Shown piece after piece: positions 15,946 to 22,824 of a stretch of 26,827 nucleotides of DNA. The position numbers and the translations under genes are program-made. Each line of letters opens with the position of its first letter. Position 1 is the stretch's first letter. The DNA is from a virus: positions 1 to 26,827 of IMG/VR virus record IMGVR_UViG_3300002460_000144; one strand, given 5' to 3'. The notes below the pieces were generated by a model. The model made no database searches and was not told the DNA's origin. It saw only the letters and a list, made by a program, of their open reading frames with translations.

Positions 15946-16608
15946 TTACATAGCCAGCTTAAATTGTGATCTGAATTGTTCTAATCTTTTACAAGCTGCT
16001 TCATAGTAATCTTTGTCAATCTCAAAACCCACATAATCAAAACCCATATCTTCACAGGCGATTAAAGATGATGCACTGCCAACGTGTGTATCTAATATTT
16101 TATCATTTGGTTTTGCGTATTTGGTTAGAAGCCATTTGTAAAGGGCAATTGGTTTTTGAGTTGGATGGATATTAACAAACGGTCTATCAGTATCTAAAGA
16201 TTTGGGAGCGAAACCGCTTTCACTTCCCCTTCCATAATCAAATATTCTCAAAGCAATGTCAAAAGAAGTCCAAGCCAATTCACCATCTGAAAAAGAAAAT
16301 CCACGCTGAATTTTATTCCAGACAACCCATCCCTTATGAATAGGTAAACCAAAATAATTTCCACCCCACACAATTTGATTTTTACTTACCCTGCTTAACT
16401 CATTAAAATATTCCTGAGTTGGTATTTGTTTATCCCAATCTTTATCAAGATGTTTTTTATATCCATTAGCCTCGCAGCTTATCCCTCTTTTATATAACTC
16501 TTGGCTCATGTCCAATCCATACGGCGGGTCAACAATAGCAAGGTCGAAGTATTTATCAGAATACCTTTTCATTCCTTCCATACAATCTATGTTTTCAAAT
16601 AATCTCAA
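15946..16608 (-). CDS. DNA methyltransferase, beta class, orphan
   Basis: 220 residues. DLAIVDPPYGL has the catalytic DPPY (residues 27-30), followed by a target-recognition section, then IHPTQKP (about 148-153) and the AdoMet-binding motif LDTHVGSASSLIA (about 172-184) and YVGFEID. Catalytic motif before AdoMet motif is the order of the beta class, which methylates adenine N6 or cytosine N4. No restriction enzyme is adjacent, so it likely protects phage DNA. Starts at TTG 16608, inside a dispersed repeat; a TAA lies just upstream in frame. It sits between head and tail genes, an atypical place. Confidence 0.85.
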   Translation of the reverse strand: MRLFENIDCMEGMKRYSDKYFDLAIVDPPYGLDMSQELYKRGISCEANGYKKHLDKDWDKQIPTQEYFNELSRVSKNQIVWGGNYFGLPIHKGWVVWNKIQRGFSFSDGELAWTSFDIALRIFDYGRGSESGFAPKSLDTDRPFVNIHPTQKPIALYKWLLTKYAKPNDKILDTHVGSASSLIACEDMGFDYVGFEIDKDYYEAACKRLEQFRSQFKLAM

Positions 16609-16638
16609 TTCTTAATTCTTCATTCTTAATTGTTAATT
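16608..16638. repeat. AT-rich dispersed repeat at gene junction
   Basis: The plus strand reads attcttaattcttcattctt then aattgttaatt. Units of aattc and ttaatt recur. It supplies the stop codon of the FII-like gene (TAA at 16626-16628) and the TTG start of the methyltransferase. Such runs are stock intergenic repeats in Bacteroidota-like genomes (recalled, not searched). Confidence 0.6.
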
Positions 16639-16940
16639 GACAACGGCATATAAACCCATCCATCATCTGTTTCATATTTATCTTCGATGTTATAATCAAC
16701 ACCGCCGACTGCAAGTGTGTCATTTTGTTTTGCATCTGTAAACTCAGAGGCAAGCCCTTTGGCCGTAAAAGCGTAAGAACTCCAGTCAACATCACTCCCA
16801 ACGTCCGTTGGATCGTAATCTTTAGTGAAAATAACGCGAACATCAACAGTGCCGGGAGGCGAGGCAATTGTTAATGTCGCGTTACTTCCAACTTCACCAT
16901 TAAGAATTTCTGTTATTTCACTGCTGAGATCGAGATCCAT
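16626..16940 (-). CDS. Head-tail joining protein, lambda FII-like
   Basis: 104 residues. Its end, KQNDTLAVGGVDYNIEDKYETDDGWVYMPLSI, lines up by eye with the lambda gpFII pattern 'DTL-x-IG-x-x-x-F/Y ... V/I ... DDGG/W-x-x-L'. The preceding VDVRVIFTKDYDP also fits the family's strand pattern. It probably docks the completed head to the tail. It starts at the ATG overlapping the stop of the upstream gene. The last residues and stop are encoded by a dispersed repeat. Confidence 0.65.
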   Translation of the reverse strand: MDLDLSSEITEILNGEVGSNATLTIASPPGTVDVRVIFTKDYDPTDVGSDVDWSSYAFTAKGLASEFTDAKQNDTLAVGGVDYNIEDKYETDDGWVYMPLSINN

Positions 16941-17275
16941 TATTTCTCCTTGTCACCCTGAGCCTGTCGAAGGGTTGCTTTCTTGCTTTTCTTTGGTCCG
17001 AGTTTCTTTTCACTGATAACAATAGTCTCAAGCGTTTGAACATTTGAGCTATCCATCATAGTTGTTTGCTTTTCTTTTATTTCATCAATGGCGGGATCGT
17101 ATCTGCGCACCTTACCAAGCCGGATGCAGGAAATAAGTGCATCGCCGGTTAAAGTTATTTTATCACCCGGTAAAACGATTGTTCCGTTTGTGCTGAATCT
17201 TTTAAGAACTACAACCTTATCCTGGTATAGTTCATTAGTGCCTTTCTTAAAACCTTTTGAATCTAATTCCAACAT
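16940..17275 (-). CDS. Small unknown head-region protein with repeat-derived C terminus
   Basis: 111 residues, starting after a strong AAAGGAG. N-terminal half has basic and hydrophobic strands (KVVVLKRFSTNGTIVLPGDKI, LGKVRRYDPAIDEI); the end reads KKATLRQAQGDKEK. The last part is produced by a dispersed repeat (16952-16977) read in frame. Lies where lambda has FI or similar head-completion genes, but no family can be recognised. Confidence 0.55.
   Translation of the reverse strand: MLELDSKGFKKGTNELYQDKVVVLKRFSTNGTIVLPGDKITLTGDALISCIRLGKVRRYDPAIDEIKEKQTTMMDSSNVQTLETIVISEKKLGPKKSKKATLRQAQGDKEK
16952..16977. repeat. Dispersed repeat, coding for C terminus
   Basis: The plus-strand core accctgagcctgtcgaaggg is a known stock repeat of many Bacteroidota and related genomes (recalled, not searched). 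Here it is translated as the LRQAQGD end of the 111-residue protein. Confidence 0.65.
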
Positions 17276-17300
17276 CTTAACTCCTTTTTGTTTTATTAAA

Positions 17301-17323
17301 GCGGGCAGTTATTAACCGCCCGC
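17301..17323 (-). other. Intergenic hairpin after capsid gene
   Basis: On the mRNA GCGGGCGGTT-AAT-AACTGCCCGC makes a ten-pair stem with one G-U pair and a three-base loop, about 26 bases past the capsid stop and before the Shine-Dalgarno of the next gene. No U run follows, so it looks more like a stability or processing element, or an attenuator, than a terminator. Confidence 0.55.
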
Positions 17324-17348
17324 ATATTTATTTTCAATCAGGACTTAA

Positions 17349-18689
17349 TTAGTCAAGATCGCTTGCATAATAGAAAGCTTCATCGTGCCTTACTGTGGTA
17401 TCTGCAAGCTGATTAAAGGTTATTCTTACCTGGTGGTAAGTTGCAAGTGTAAACGGATCAATAACAACATCAAGCGCATCCCACATAGCATAGTATGCCT
17501 GGTTAAATGCACCAAGGAAAATATATTTTTCAGTTATTGATTCAGTGAACTTTGCCATTCTTCCTGCAAGTCGGTCATCGTCACCCATCAAATAAACAGG
17601 ATAACCGGATGCTTTTTCTCTTCCTCTCAAAACAGCTTCGCCATAAGCATTTGTAACAAAGCTTAATGGTCCTAAAGCAGCCTTATCACTCTTAATGCTT
17701 TTTATAGCACCAAGAATAGTTGCCCAGCTTGCAGAAGCCTGAGATGAATTGTTAATTGAAGTAAGATTCACGAGACCTTTGAACTGACCGCTCGCACCCG
17801 AACCGTGGAAGAAACCAGCCTGAAATCCGAGAGCCATTACCTGCCTTCCATCTTCCTGCAGAACAATATCAAGCGCAGGATCTGACTGGATGATAGCTTG
17901 CTTGCTTATATCAACAAAGAAACCGCCTCTTTTTGGGGTCATCGTGATTTCAGTTGTTGCAGGATCACCTTCAAGCACTGCAGCATTTTCAGTTGCAGCC
18001 CAGCCGAAAGCATTTCCGGTTGTCAGTTTTGGAATTTTAATATCGCCTTTTCTTCCCGGGAGCATTCTCAATCCCAACTGGTCAAGAATCATTTCTGCTC
18101 TCAGGGCATCAATCCACTCACCGCCAATGTGATCAGTTCCAACAAACTCACCGCCGGTTGTTGCGGTTGTGTTAACATCGGTTGCAAACCTTTGCATTCC
18201 TCTTCTTTTCATAAAGCGATGATCAAGAACTGAGTGAGGCATAAAGAAACTCAATCCTTTTTTGCTTTCGCCTCTCTTGCCGGTTACTTTTGCATACTCT
18301 TCAGAAATATCAAGCTCAGGTGAACTATCACCATTCAGCATTGCAGAGATTGCACGGCTTAAACTGTAACCTTCAACTTGTTTTTGGGTAAGCTGAATTG
18401 TCGGCTTCTGAGCTGATTCTTTAAGCTGACTGGTTGTTACATTCAAAATGAATTCTGAAAAATCAGTTGCCGGTCTGCCAAGCTTTATGTGATTATCTTT
18501 CACATCGGCAAGCTTAACACTGGCAGGCACTTTGTCTTTCCACTCATTGTAGAAAGCTTCGATGTCGGCTTTTCTTAGCTTTTCAGAATTTTCACGGTCC
18601 TCAGAAAGTTCAATTTTAACTTTCTTTTTTGCTTCGTCAAGAACTACATTCTGATCTTCCTGGCTTAGTTCATTTAATTTAGTTGGCAT
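17349..18689 (-). CDS. Internal-start capsid precursor (scaffold plus major capsid protein)
   Basis: Within the protease-capsid ORF, ATG 18687-18689 (residue 221, MPTKLNE) is preceded by AAAAGGAG (GGAG at 18697-18700) with seven bases spacing, one of the strongest ribosome sites in the window. It would give a separate 446-residue product with delta and capsid domains but no protease. This would supply many capsid subunits per protease, like lambda Nu3 made from inside gene C. Confidence 0.65.
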   Translation of the reverse strand: MPTKLNELSQEDQNVVLDEAKKKVKIELSEDRENSEKLRKADIEAFYNEWKDKVPASVKLADVKDNHIKLGRPATDFSEFILNVTTSQLKESAQKPTIQLTQKQVEGYSLSRAISAMLNGDSSPELDISEEYAKVTGKRGESKKGLSFFMPHSVLDHRFMKRRGMQRFATDVNTTATTGGEFVGTDHIGGEWIDALRAEMILDQLGLRMLPGRKGDIKIPKLTTGNAFGWAATENAAVLEGDPATTEITMTPKRGGFFVDISKQAIIQSDPALDIVLQEDGRQVMALGFQAGFFHGSGASGQFKGLVNLTSINNSSQASASWATILGAIKSIKSDKAALGPLSFVTNAYGEAVLRGREKASGYPVYLMGDDDRLAGRMAKFTESITEKYIFLGAFNQAYYAMWDALDVVIDPFTLATYHQVRITFNQLADTTVRHDEAFYYASDLD

Positions 18690-19349
18690 TTCATTGCTCC
18701 TTTTATTAATGTTTAAATTGTAATTAATTTTTTGGTCAAACTTTATGGGCAGGCCAAACTCATTAGCAAACTTTATTATCTCTTCTTTTTTCTGAAGATC
18801 AAAATAATCTGCACTGAAAACTCCCACGGTCGGCACTTCACCCATCCACGCGGAAGAACCTTCAACCGGTTTCCAGTTAAAAATTTCATAGACAGGCATT
18901 TGTGTTAAGATTGCAAGATTTTTTTCTTCGTCGTTCATTTCTTCAAGAGGCAGTTCGCGGTATTCAAGTATTTCAAAACCAACGGATGAATAAGGACGTA
19001 TGCCGTCAATAACATCATTCATCAATTCTTCACCAAGCCCGCTTTTACTGAACTTTACATCTCCGCCAAGCACTTCATCAGTCAAATATCCGTTCAGGAC
19101 CATACCGCGTTGATCTTCAATATTATGATTCATCAGAAACGGTGCACCCTGTTTTTGTTTCCATCGTGATAGTTCAACATTCTTTGGTTTAGCAAGAACT
19201 TTTAAGTTGCCCCACCATTTGGAAACAAGCGCAGGTTTATAAAATGTCATCGGAATAATTCTCTTGTCTGAATCGAAATTCACCGCGTTGTGCTCTATTG
19301 TAAAGCAATGCGGATTTTCTTTAATATATTTTGCTAATTTTTCGTCCAT
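17349..19349 (-). CDS. Prohead protease - scaffold - major capsid protein polyprotein (HK97 type)
   Basis: 666 residues. The N-terminal domain (about 1-190) matches HK97-type prohead proteases: FLMNHN with His75, and GIRPYSSVGFEI around Ser121/122. A charged helical region (about 221-375) with Lys/Glu-rich repeats resembles the scaffold/delta domain. From about 375 the HK97 capsid fold is seen: GGEFVGTDHIGGEWIDALR, DIKIPKLTTGNAFGWAATENAAV, TMTPKRGGFFVDISKQAI, SFVTNAYGEAVLRG and a C terminus ending DEAFYYASDLD. In most phages protease and capsid are separate genes. The ATG has GGAG about nine bases upstream. Confidence 0.85.
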   Translation of the reverse strand: MDEKLAKYIKENPHCFTIEHNAVNFDSDKRIIPMTFYKPALVSKWWGNLKVLAKPKNVELSRWKQKQGAPFLMNHNIEDQRGMVLNGYLTDEVLGGDVKFSKSGLGEELMNDVIDGIRPYSSVGFEILEYRELPLEEMNDEEKNLAILTQMPVYEIFNWKPVEGSSAWMGEVPTVGVFSADYFDLQKKEEIIKFANEFGLPIKFDQKINYNLNINKRSNEMPTKLNELSQEDQNVVLDEAKKKVKIELSEDRENSEKLRKADIEAFYNEWKDKVPASVKLADVKDNHIKLGRPATDFSEFILNVTTSQLKESAQKPTIQLTQKQVEGYSLSRAISAMLNGDSSPELDISEEYAKVTGKRGESKKGLSFFMPHSVLDHRFMKRRGMQRFATDVNTTATTGGEFVGTDHIGGEWIDALRAEMILDQLGLRMLPGRKGDIKIPKLTTGNAFGWAATENAAVLEGDPATTEITMTPKRGGFFVDISKQAIIQSDPALDIVLQEDGRQVMALGFQAGFFHGSGASGQFKGLVNLTSINNSSQASASWATILGAIKSIKSDKAALGPLSFVTNAYGEAVLRGREKASGYPVYLMGDDDRLAGRMAKFTESITEKYIFLGAFNQAYYAMWDALDVVIDPFTLATYHQVRITFNQLADTTVRHDEAFYYASDLD
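18687..18703 (-). promoter_or_regulatory. Internal ribosome binding site in the protease-capsid ORF
   Basis: On the mRNA AAAAGGAGCAATGAAATG. The Shine-Dalgarno and spacing are better than those of most annotated starts here. Confidence 0.7.
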
Positions 19350-19350
19350 A

Positions 19351-20964
19351 CTAATTCTCCACTAATTTTTTGTAATGTCCGTTGCCGTGTTTTTTTATGA
19401 GCAAAGCCATATCTTTTAATATCAGATGATTTCCTTCTTTTTTATTTTCAACTTCATCATCATCTTCATCATCAACCATTTTATTGTTAGTATTCACAGA
19501 ACCAGAGAAAGTAATGCCAGCCTCTTTAAGTTTTTGGTTTTCTCTTGCCAGCTCGTCAATAATATCATCAAAATCATAACCCTGCCGTTTAAGTTCTTTG
19601 GTTCTTGTAGATAGCCCGTTATTAATTGCATCGTTCGCGGCCTGGATATCTTTATAAGGATCAACCCACGCCCATCTGCGGCCAAGAAATTCGGGTTTGT
19701 TTATTCTTTCAAGCTGTGAGTAAGGAAGCTTTAAAACTCCGTTCATTATAGCCGCCTTAAGCCATTTTGTAAAGATGATATTGAGAAATGATTCGATGAT
19801 AAAATTCTGATCAACAAGCCACTGGTCGCGCTCGGTAAGCAAGCCGGAACGCATCGAAGAAAAGTTTACACTTTCAAGATCGCTTAGCCAGGCATTGTAG
19901 CTCATACCAAGAGCAACAGCAATTTTCCTGTAAAAAGCTTTTACAAAAAACGGATATTCTCCTGTAGGATAACTCGGAGCCCAATTGGAAACATCCTCGC
20001 CGGGATTAAGATAAATCGTTTCGCCGTTTGAAGCATAATTGATTAAGTTACCGCTTGCATCTTCCGTGTCACCCTGCATCTCGGTATCTCTTTCCCTTTT
20101 TACAATCATAGATTTCATTGCACCGATTCTTGCATTTATTACTGCAGCTTCATCATAGCCGTGAAGCTGGCGCATTTCCATCATCACGGGTGCAAGATGC
20201 GAAATACCTCTTACCTGGTTGCTGTGTTCAATATCATAAATATGATTAATGTATTCAGCATCGATTGCAATTCTTTTTCCGCTGCCGGAATTTCCAAGAA
20301 AAGAATACATCCCGCTTACTTCATCCTGCGGATTATATTGCCTGAAATGATACCGCACCCGTTTATTCCATTCGTTCAATTCGACACCCATTATTATCGC
20401 ATTGCTGCCGCGGACTTCGTTAAAACTTTCATCCAGCAGATCAGGCTCAATCAAATCCAATGAATAGCCGAATTTGTTTACAGATTTATCGGGGTAATAA
20501 TCACGCGCAATAAATTCACCATCACGTTTATATTGTTCGATAAGAAGCCAGAGCACCTGGGTAAACGTCAGAGACCCGCTCATTGTGCAAAAATCTTTTT
20601 TCTTCCATTCTTCCCAGGCGTTCTCAATTAAATCATTAATATTTTTATCAGGCGTGCCGTCTGCTTTCTTTACCCTCATCTGGAGTTTAAAACCATCGGG
20701 ACCTATTACATCGCTTATAAGTCTTTTTCTGTAAGCTCTGATAAGAGGATTATTCTTCCACATATCGCGTGCACGCTCACGCACTTTGCGCATATCATAT
20801 TTAATCTGCCTGTTTATGGTAGCGGTATCACTTATCCAATCGGCAACCCAGCGATTATTTTGCCCGCCGGAATAACCGAACTTCTGCAATTTTTTAAACT
20901 GCTCGCTTGCCGCCTTCCTTATAAAAGGAATTTTGAATACAATATTTCGGAAGAATTTATTCAT
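19351..20964 (-). CDS. Portal protein, lambda gpB family
   Basis: 537 residues. The sequence follows the lambda portal layout: early ARDMWKNNPLIRAYRKRLISDVIGPDGF, then GEFIARDYY, DLIEPDLLDE, YINHIYDIEHSNQVRGISHLAPVM, VNARIGAMKSMIVKRE, then GEDVSNWAPSYPTGEYPFFVKAFYRKIAVALGMSYN. The portal forms the dodecamer ring through which DNA enters the head. The start at 20964 has no Shine-Dalgarno; a dispersed repeat fills the upstream gap. The stop is one base from the ATG of the protease gene. Confidence 0.9.
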   Translation of the reverse strand: MNKFFRNIVFKIPFIRKAASEQFKKLQKFGYSGGQNNRWVADWISDTATINRQIKYDMRKVRERARDMWKNNPLIRAYRKRLISDVIGPDGFKLQMRVKKADGTPDKNINDLIENAWEEWKKKDFCTMSGSLTFTQVLWLLIEQYKRDGEFIARDYYPDKSVNKFGYSLDLIEPDLLDESFNEVRGSNAIIMGVELNEWNKRVRYHFRQYNPQDEVSGMYSFLGNSGSGKRIAIDAEYINHIYDIEHSNQVRGISHLAPVMMEMRQLHGYDEAAVINARIGAMKSMIVKRERDTEMQGDTEDASGNLINYASNGETIYLNPGEDVSNWAPSYPTGEYPFFVKAFYRKIAVALGMSYNAWLSDLESVNFSSMRSGLLTERDQWLVDQNFIIESFLNIIFTKWLKAAIMNGVLKLPYSQLERINKPEFLGRRWAWVDPYKDIQAANDAINNGLSTRTKELKRQGYDFDDIIDELARENQKLKEAGITFSGSVNTNNKMVDDEDDDEVENKKEGNHLILKDMALLIKKHGNGHYKKLVEN

Positions 20965-20967
20965 TAG

Positions 20968-20999
20968 ATTGCTTCGTTACACTCGCAATGACAGCGAGG
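20968..20999. repeat. Dispersed repeat in portal leader
   Basis: The plus-strand attgcttcg ttacactcgcaat core with attgc/gcaat ends is a stock repeat in many bacterial genomes (recalled, not searched). It fills the gap between the secreted protein's stop and the portal start, where a Shine-Dalgarno would be expected. Confidence 0.6.
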
Positions 21000-21503
21000 T
21001 TAAGAGCCAAAAAATGTAATTGTCACCTTACAATTATTTGGGTCTGTTGGATCGTTGCCTGAGACTGCGCCGCGTGTTCTAAAATTAAATCCTTCATAAC
21101 CTCTAAAGCTTGCAGCTACAATACCGTGATTGGCCACATATAATATTTGCGTTCCGGTTGCAGCCGCCGCAACGTCTAATGTAACTATATAAGTTATAAC
21201 AGATCCCTGGACTGCAGTTCCGCTCGAAGTCCAGTTTACAGGATACCAGTTGAGTGTATCAACATCCGTTTCATTCTGAACGGTCATAGAAAATACCATA
21301 GAATCTATTTTGGTGCATCCGAATTCTTTTAACAGCCCCGCAAAATTTCCAACCTGGTAAGTTTCCCAAACTGTATTAGCGATGGTCCCGAGGTTGTAAG
21401 ATTTTACGCCAACTATTCCCTGCGCCTGTCCTTCGACTCCGCTCAGGATGACGAATGATAATGCAATCATAAAAATTGCTAAGAAAGATTTTAATTTTTT
21501 CAT
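21000..21503 (-). CDS. Secreted protein inserted in the head-gene cluster
   Basis: 167 residues. A clear signal peptide of about 27 residues (MKKLKSFLAIFMIALSFVIL, ending GQA) leaves Gln at +1. The mature part is Thr/Ser/Val-rich and predicted beta, with two Cys (GCTKIDS, NNCKVTI). It lies between the gpW-type joiner and the portal, where lambda has no such gene, so it could be an inserted 'moron' or a decoration protein. The last part of the signal peptide is encoded by a dispersed repeat (21430-21452). Shine-Dalgarno AAAGGAAAAC precedes the ATG. Confidence 0.65.
   Translation of the reverse strand: MKKLKSFLAIFMIALSFVILSGVEGQAQGIVGVKSYNLGTIANTVWETYQVGNFAGLLKEFGCTKIDSMVFSMTVQNETDVDTLNWYPVNWTSSGTAVQGSVITYIVTLDVAAAATGTQILYVANHGIVAASFRGYEGFNFRTRGAVSGNDPTDPNNCKVTITFFGS
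21430..21452. repeat. Dispersed repeat inside a signal-peptide coding region
   Basis: The plus-strand core cttcgactccgctcaggatg is a stock genome repeat. It is read as VILSGVEG, the end of the hydrophobic core and the polar c-region of the secreted protein at 21000-21503. Confidence 0.7.
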
Positions 21504-21521
21504 TTTGTTTTCCTTTTGTTT

Positions 21522-22049
21522 TTAATTGTTATCAAATTGATTTAAAACTCTTTGTCTTTTTCTTTTACCGGCTTTGCGTTCCCAGTAGTTAAGCCGTTCG
21601 AGAAGCTTGTCTTCATCTTTATAAGTGTAGGTGTGCCCCTCAATGCTAACGGATGACATTGTTTTTTGTGCAAGCGCATAAATTGATGTTTCAATAGCAT
21701 CGATCATTTTCATTGCGAAGGAACGCGGATCAGGTTTTGTATTAAGATCAGGAAATATTTCTACAAGAAAAGATTCACCAAGATCTGCTATATCGGCGGC
21801 GTCGGATCTATTTACAATAATGGGCTGGCAAACATACCAGCCGGAATTATTACTGTATGCTGCAGTTTGTATTACCGTCTGGGTGATAACGTGGGAGTCG
21901 CCGTTAGCAGTTGCGGCAAGCTCAATAGTAGTAATGTTGGGTTTTTTAAGAAGGTATTTTAATTGATGAGTTGATGCGGGGTAATCGGCGACTGATTCTT
22001 CCCAGTTCCACAAAGTTCCGGCAACAAGTTTTTGTTTTTCTATTTGCAA
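21522..22049 (-). CDS. Head-tail joining protein with gpW-like C-terminal domain
   Basis: 175 residues, TTG start at 22049 with a weak GGAAAA before it. N-terminal beta domain (LVAGTLWNWEESVADYPAST, LKYLLKKPNITTIELAAT, then HVITQTVIQTAAY) is followed by KPDPRSFAMKMIDAIE and a C-terminal SVSIEGHTYTYKDEDKLLERLNYWERK. The last part fits lambda gpW; the whole matches a common family of joiner proteins in lambda-like phages with a beta N-domain plus gpW tail. It seals the portal to connect the tail. It lies just before the portal, as lambda W does. Confidence 0.7.
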   Translation of the reverse strand: MQIEKQKLVAGTLWNWEESVADYPASTHQLKYLLKKPNITTIELAATANGDSHVITQTVIQTAAYSNNSGWYVCQPIIVNRSDAADIADLGESFLVEIFPDLNTKPDPRSFAMKMIDAIETSIYALAQKTMSSVSIEGHTYTYKDEDKLLERLNYWERKAGKRKRQRVLNQFDNN

Positions 22050-22142
22050 TTTTCCGAGCAGTAAAGTTTTATAAATCTTTCTGCTGGAAATTTGGGCTAT
22101 TTGTGGATGCTAATCCACTTCATTTTAGTTCATTTTACTTCA

Positions 22143-22178
22143 TAGATTAGTAGAGAGTAGTTAGTATTGAGTGGTTAG
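22143..22178. repeat. Low-complexity dispersed repeat between genes
   Basis: Degenerate tagtagagagtagttag-type repeats on the plus strand, with ttcatttta copies just left (22128-22142), fill the gap after the zinc-ribbon gene. No gene or terminator is visible here. Confidence 0.5.
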
Positions 22179-22346
22179 TTACCTATCAAAATAAATATCA
22201 TCATCGTCTTCCACTTCAATAAGATTTTGGTTCTCGTCATACTTCCATTCCGTATCACAGTTTTTACAATAAGTTGTTTTTTCGCAATCAATTTCAGGAA
22301 CTGCATACCCACATTTGGGGCAAATCAGATTTTTATCATCACTCAT
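22179..22346 (-). CDS. 55-residue zinc-ribbon protein
   Basis: ATG at 22346, TAA at 22179. Two Cys pairs, CPKC (residues 9-12) and CKNC (27-30), make a rubredoxin-like zinc ribbon with a 14-residue spacing; the end is very acidic (EVEDDDDIYFDR). Small ribbons of this kind bind nucleic acid or protein partners. The ATG overlaps the TGA of the upstream 44-residue gene, and the Shine-Dalgarno (CGGAGG) is identical to those of the two upstream genes. Confidence 0.75.
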   Translation of the reverse strand: MSDDKNLICPKCGYAVPEIDCEKTTYCKNCDTEWKYDENQNLIEVEDDDDIYFDR

Positions 22347-22477
22347 TTTTCCTCCGTTGGTTTTGCGTTGGTTTTTGCTTTCTTCTCTGCTATTAACAAA
22401 GCAATAAGTGCGTGTAAATTATACCCCATCATCAACCCCACGCAAATTCCGCCCAAATATAAAATCGTGCAATTCAT
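22343..22477 (-). CDS. 44-residue single-span membrane peptide
   Basis: ATG at 22477, TGA at 22343-22345 overlapping the next start (ATGA). A hydrophobic span with glycines (about residues 4-30, ILYLGGICVGLMMGY ... LIALLIA) is followed by a basic tail ending EEK. Preceded by the same CCAACGGAGGAAAA leader as the flanking genes. Unknown role; peptides like this can act in membrane anchoring or immunity. Confidence 0.6.
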   Translation of the reverse strand: MNCTILYLGGICVGLMMGYNLHALIALLIAEKKAKTNAKPTEEK

Positions 22478-22492
22478 TTTTCCTCCGTTGGT

Positions 22493-22723
22493 TTATAATC
22501 TAAATATTGATTCGTTACTCAGGCGGTTAGCTTTTCCATATAAAGCCGAATCCTCCCGACTAATGTTTTTTGCACTTATAATAACTTCTTTCAAGTCGTT
22601 CATTATAGAGGGAGGAATCAAAAAATATTCTCCTGCCGATAATTTCTCTATCTGATAAACGGCTTCATCAACCGTTATTCTTGATTCTAAACACTCTTCT
22701 ATAATCTGTCTTATGGTTTTCAT
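22493..22723 (-). CDS. Small hypothetical protein
   Basis: 76 residues, helical and mixed charge (TIRQIIEECLESRITVDEAVYQIEKLS ... NDLKEVIISAKNIS). The strong CGGAGGAAAA leader and placement in a chain of three tiny genes support translation. No family recognised. Confidence 0.6.
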   Translation of the reverse strand: MKTIRQIIEECLESRITVDEAVYQIEKLSAGEYFLIPPSIMNDLKEVIISAKNISREDSALYGKANRLSNESIFRL

Positions 22724-22746
22724 TTTTCCTCCGTTCTCCCGGCGTA

Positions 22747-22810
22747 TCCGGCAATTGCCGGAGAAGCCGGATTAATTTTTTCAGCCATAGGCTGATCCGC
22801 CTTTGGCGGA
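22747..22810. repeat. Three consecutive hairpin repeats between genes
   Basis: tccggcaattgccgga (22747-22762), then tcagcc ata ggctga (22781-22795), then tccgcc ttt ggcgga (22796-22810). The last two form the same double hairpin as at 8935-8964. They lie between the 112-residue gene (stop near 22825) and the next start at 22723. Confidence 0.85.
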
Positions 22811-22824
22811 AATTATAAATTAGT

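Noticed and set aside
17349-19349. Protease-capsid fusion as an artefact of a sequencing frameshift
   Set aside because: The frame is open through the joint and carries a plausible linker and internal ribosome site in the same frame.
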